64,000 nt of DNA from Streptomyces sp. NBC_00224 (GTDB lineage Bacteria > Actinomycetota > Actinomycetes > Streptomycetales > Streptomycetaceae), in the NCBI RefSeq assembly GCF_041435195.1, contig NZ_CP108106.1:5991501-6055500 (forward strand). Direction: 5' to 3'. The position numbers and the translations under genes are program-made. Shown in pieces: positions 63,501 to 64,000 of the stretch. The notes beneath the pieces are model-generated. The model searched no databases. It saw only the letters and a list, made by a program, of their open reading frames with translations, and had not been told where the DNA came from. Position 1 is the stretch's first letter; every line of letters starts with the position of its first letter.

Positions 63501-63967
63501 AACTCGCCCGCCGGCGCTATCTGCTGGGCGCCGCGCACGTACGGCGCTTCCACGCCGAGGAGGTCCTCTCCGACCTGCACGAGGCCCACTGGATACTCGG
63601 CGCGGCCGCCCGGGCCACCGACCGCAGCACGGTCCTCGCCCGGATCTGGCTGCTGCGCGCCGAGGTGCTGCGGCTCCTGTCGGAGCGCACCGGCTCGCCG
63701 TCCCGGCTGGGCGAGGCGGCCGACCACGCGCTGCGGGCCGCCGAGGAGAGCAGAGCGGCCGGGGAGCCGCTGACGGAGGCCCGGGCGCGCCAGCTGAGGG
63801 CGCTGCTGATGGAACGGACGGCGGGCCCGGCACGGGCACGGGAGGAGCACCTTGAGGTACTGCGCATCCTTTCGGCCGCGGCGGCGGCGGGACAGCCGGA
63901 CGCCGAGGCGGAGGCCCTGAGCCGGGCGGAGACCGACCGGCTCGACGGCGAGCTGGGAGCGTCGTGA
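60497..63967 (+). CDS. vWA-domain protein with SAV_2336-type N-terminus and helical repeats
   Basis: A protein of 1156 aa (GTG 60497) or 1153 aa (ATG 60506). The N-terminal region (about 15-60) and Pro/Gly-rich linker match the SAV_2336 N-terminal type. A vWA-like domain follows, with the MIDAS DVSSS (205-209) after LALLM. The C-terminal half (about 550-1140) is Ala/Leu/Arg-rich helical repeat, resembling TPR (RAYAERAARDLYAGF, ALRRALDETSESDPELARR). It is the partner of the MoxR ATPase in the ternary system and probably recognises the trigger or the VMAP protein. Confidence 0.85.
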   Translation: MTPMTAARDPRPAESAVSTTLTALVARLREAEIQPTAQELADALWLAGFAGPLARPRPQGPDAVRPVTGGPGVKPPDPVDGAGPAPAERVREHTPGGPVVRTYQGQADLFTPGPGTGPGPGGGAGGAPGGSDGVRVAAPAAATLPEPLALQRALRPLQHYRPPARTAARRLDEQATADRAADTGLILPVLRPDRRRQARLALLMDVSSSTVVWEQTLDELRQVCERAGAFREVQLHYLHEGTDGRPRVAAGVAAGGHLADPSQFWDPAGRQLTLLLSDCAGPMWRSGQLHRLLYGWARTAPLAVVQPLPQRMWRSTHLPTRQGVLRRREGPAGRLEFRPRRPERGREARGIPVPVLALRQSSFGAWARLVSGSTEQTMEAAVGRVRADHGPAAGSTRAEQALAPAERVAAFRATASPDAAQLAACLSAAPLVLPVMQLVQRAMLVDSGPEVLAEVLLSGLLRVCDEESGGGLPGYVFLDGVREELLEHLGAGSAILVLKHCSEYVERRYGRTVRNFPALAAAVLAGSVDPGGSAPAGPSDDSRLRIFARVSAQVLRRFGRPDQFVRPGGADGAGPRELSDRARDCLDRFRSYGTVRDLDMGVQLLSAAVRGERRVAERAYLYGELAQALLLRWELRRLGEDLGEALSAVENALPHERRAHLTLARILEAMADEAESGRAGADEAWWLRALTGAARESGFGGPARAELGEAFLSASGAASNWLHGIPGRARAAEVRTTRQVAVYLLNRAHSSLALIGGIPPASATQRADWRAASLARVRVLRRLAELEPKWAGGCLDSAVQVADALLKEDRTADVLLLRGALLLALARHAAAGPGEEAPLTARAYAERAARDLYAGFETPAPGSLSDDEVSRAWLDVADAVELSQAETDDSTRLTVLQALDQARRYAGADREAQAVCLLRMAKVLRERYESTRSRTHLDSAVVAWSEALELMGPDDPRRAAAFTELGDALTARALAKESVDDARGAVRALRRALDETSESDPELARRRYLLGAAHVRRFHAEEVLSDLHEAHWILGAAARATDRSTVLARIWLLRAEVLRLLSERTGSPSRLGEAADHALRAAEESRAAGEPLTEARARQLRALLMERTAGPARAREEHLEVLRILSAAAAAGQPDAEAEALSRAETDRLDGELGAS

Positions 63968-64000
63968 CGGCGACCGCGACCGACGGGGGAAGGGCGCTGC
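63964..64000 (+). CDS. Start of a further gene, cut by the window end
   Basis: GTG 63964 overlaps the stop of the vWA gene (GTGA) and reads MTATATDGGRAL up to the window edge. The overlap is the usual style of this module, so a fifth coupled gene is likely; too little is present to identify it. Confidence 0.4.
   Translation, partial: MTATATDGGRAL

Noticed and set aside
59927..63850. 1307-residue minus-strand frame
   Set aside because: Antisense shadow of the MoxR and vWA genes; no start signal or recognisable domain.

Overview
This window is a chromosomal segment of a Streptomyces. The G+C content is very high (about 70 % or more by eye) with strong G/C preference at third codon positions, many GTG and a few TTG starts, and many genes that overlap by 1-8 bases. 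The gene content is typical of the genus: DasR with the das chitobiose operon, WblE, a SigB-type stress sigma factor with its anti-sigma, nickel superoxide dismutase, NsrR with flavohaemoglobin, and a family 2 encapsulin. From memory, the order nrdBA - symporter - dasR/dasABCD - nagB - sensor kinase - wblE - sigH - encapsulin - sodN/sodX - amino-acid ABC transporter - malic enzyme follows the S. coelicolor SCO522x-SCO526x region. I could not check this with a search.

Layout. 0-4.5 kb: 3' part of peptide deformylase, convergent with class Ia ribonucleotide reductase nrdA-nrdB, which sits behind a clear cobalamin riboswitch. 4.5-6.4 kb: DUF3311 plus sodium:solute symporter. 6.5-14.7 kb: amino-sugar block, with dasR divergent from dasABC and a GH3 hexosaminidase, then nagB divergent from a double-SIS isomerase; dre-type DasR operators lie in both divergent regions. 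14.8-16.2 kb: SDR/TetR divergent pair. 16.5-22.2 kb: PdtaS-like kinase, wblE, lipid kinase, sigH with its anti-sigma, UBP zinc finger. 22.3-25.4 kb: Na+/H+ antiporter, PLP deaminase-like enzyme, amidase. 25.5-27.4 kb: hmp and nsrR, each with an NsrR-type operator. 27.5-30.1 kb: encapsulin shell and polyprenyl synthetase. 30.2-44.0 kb: accessory genes, including two small regulator/enzyme pairs, a two-gene membrane module sharing a Gly-rich motif, and a tightly overlapping minus-strand operon of small genes around an XRE-DUF5753 regulator. 44.1-48.5 kb: sodN/sodX, an ABATE regulator and a polar amino-acid ABC transporter. 49-53.6 kb: malic enzyme, quinone oxidoreductase, GH5 glycosidase, MBL hydrolase. 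53.8-56.8 kb: PadR/DUF4097 pair and small proteins. 56.9-64 kb: a four-gene module of Trypco1-like protein, trypsin-like protease, MoxR AAA+ ATPase and vWA/TPR protein.

The two most interesting systems are the encapsulin/prenyl-synthase pair at 27.5-30.1 kb and the protease-MoxR-vWA module at 56.9-64 kb. The second has the architecture of the computationally described VMAP ternary conflict systems. A third candidate is the gene pair at 35.3-37.4 kb, which carries three copies of an amyloid-like Gly-rich motif. A 28-bp palindrome-forming element occurs six times at four intergenic sites. I found no tRNA, rRNA, CRISPR array or complete insertion sequence.
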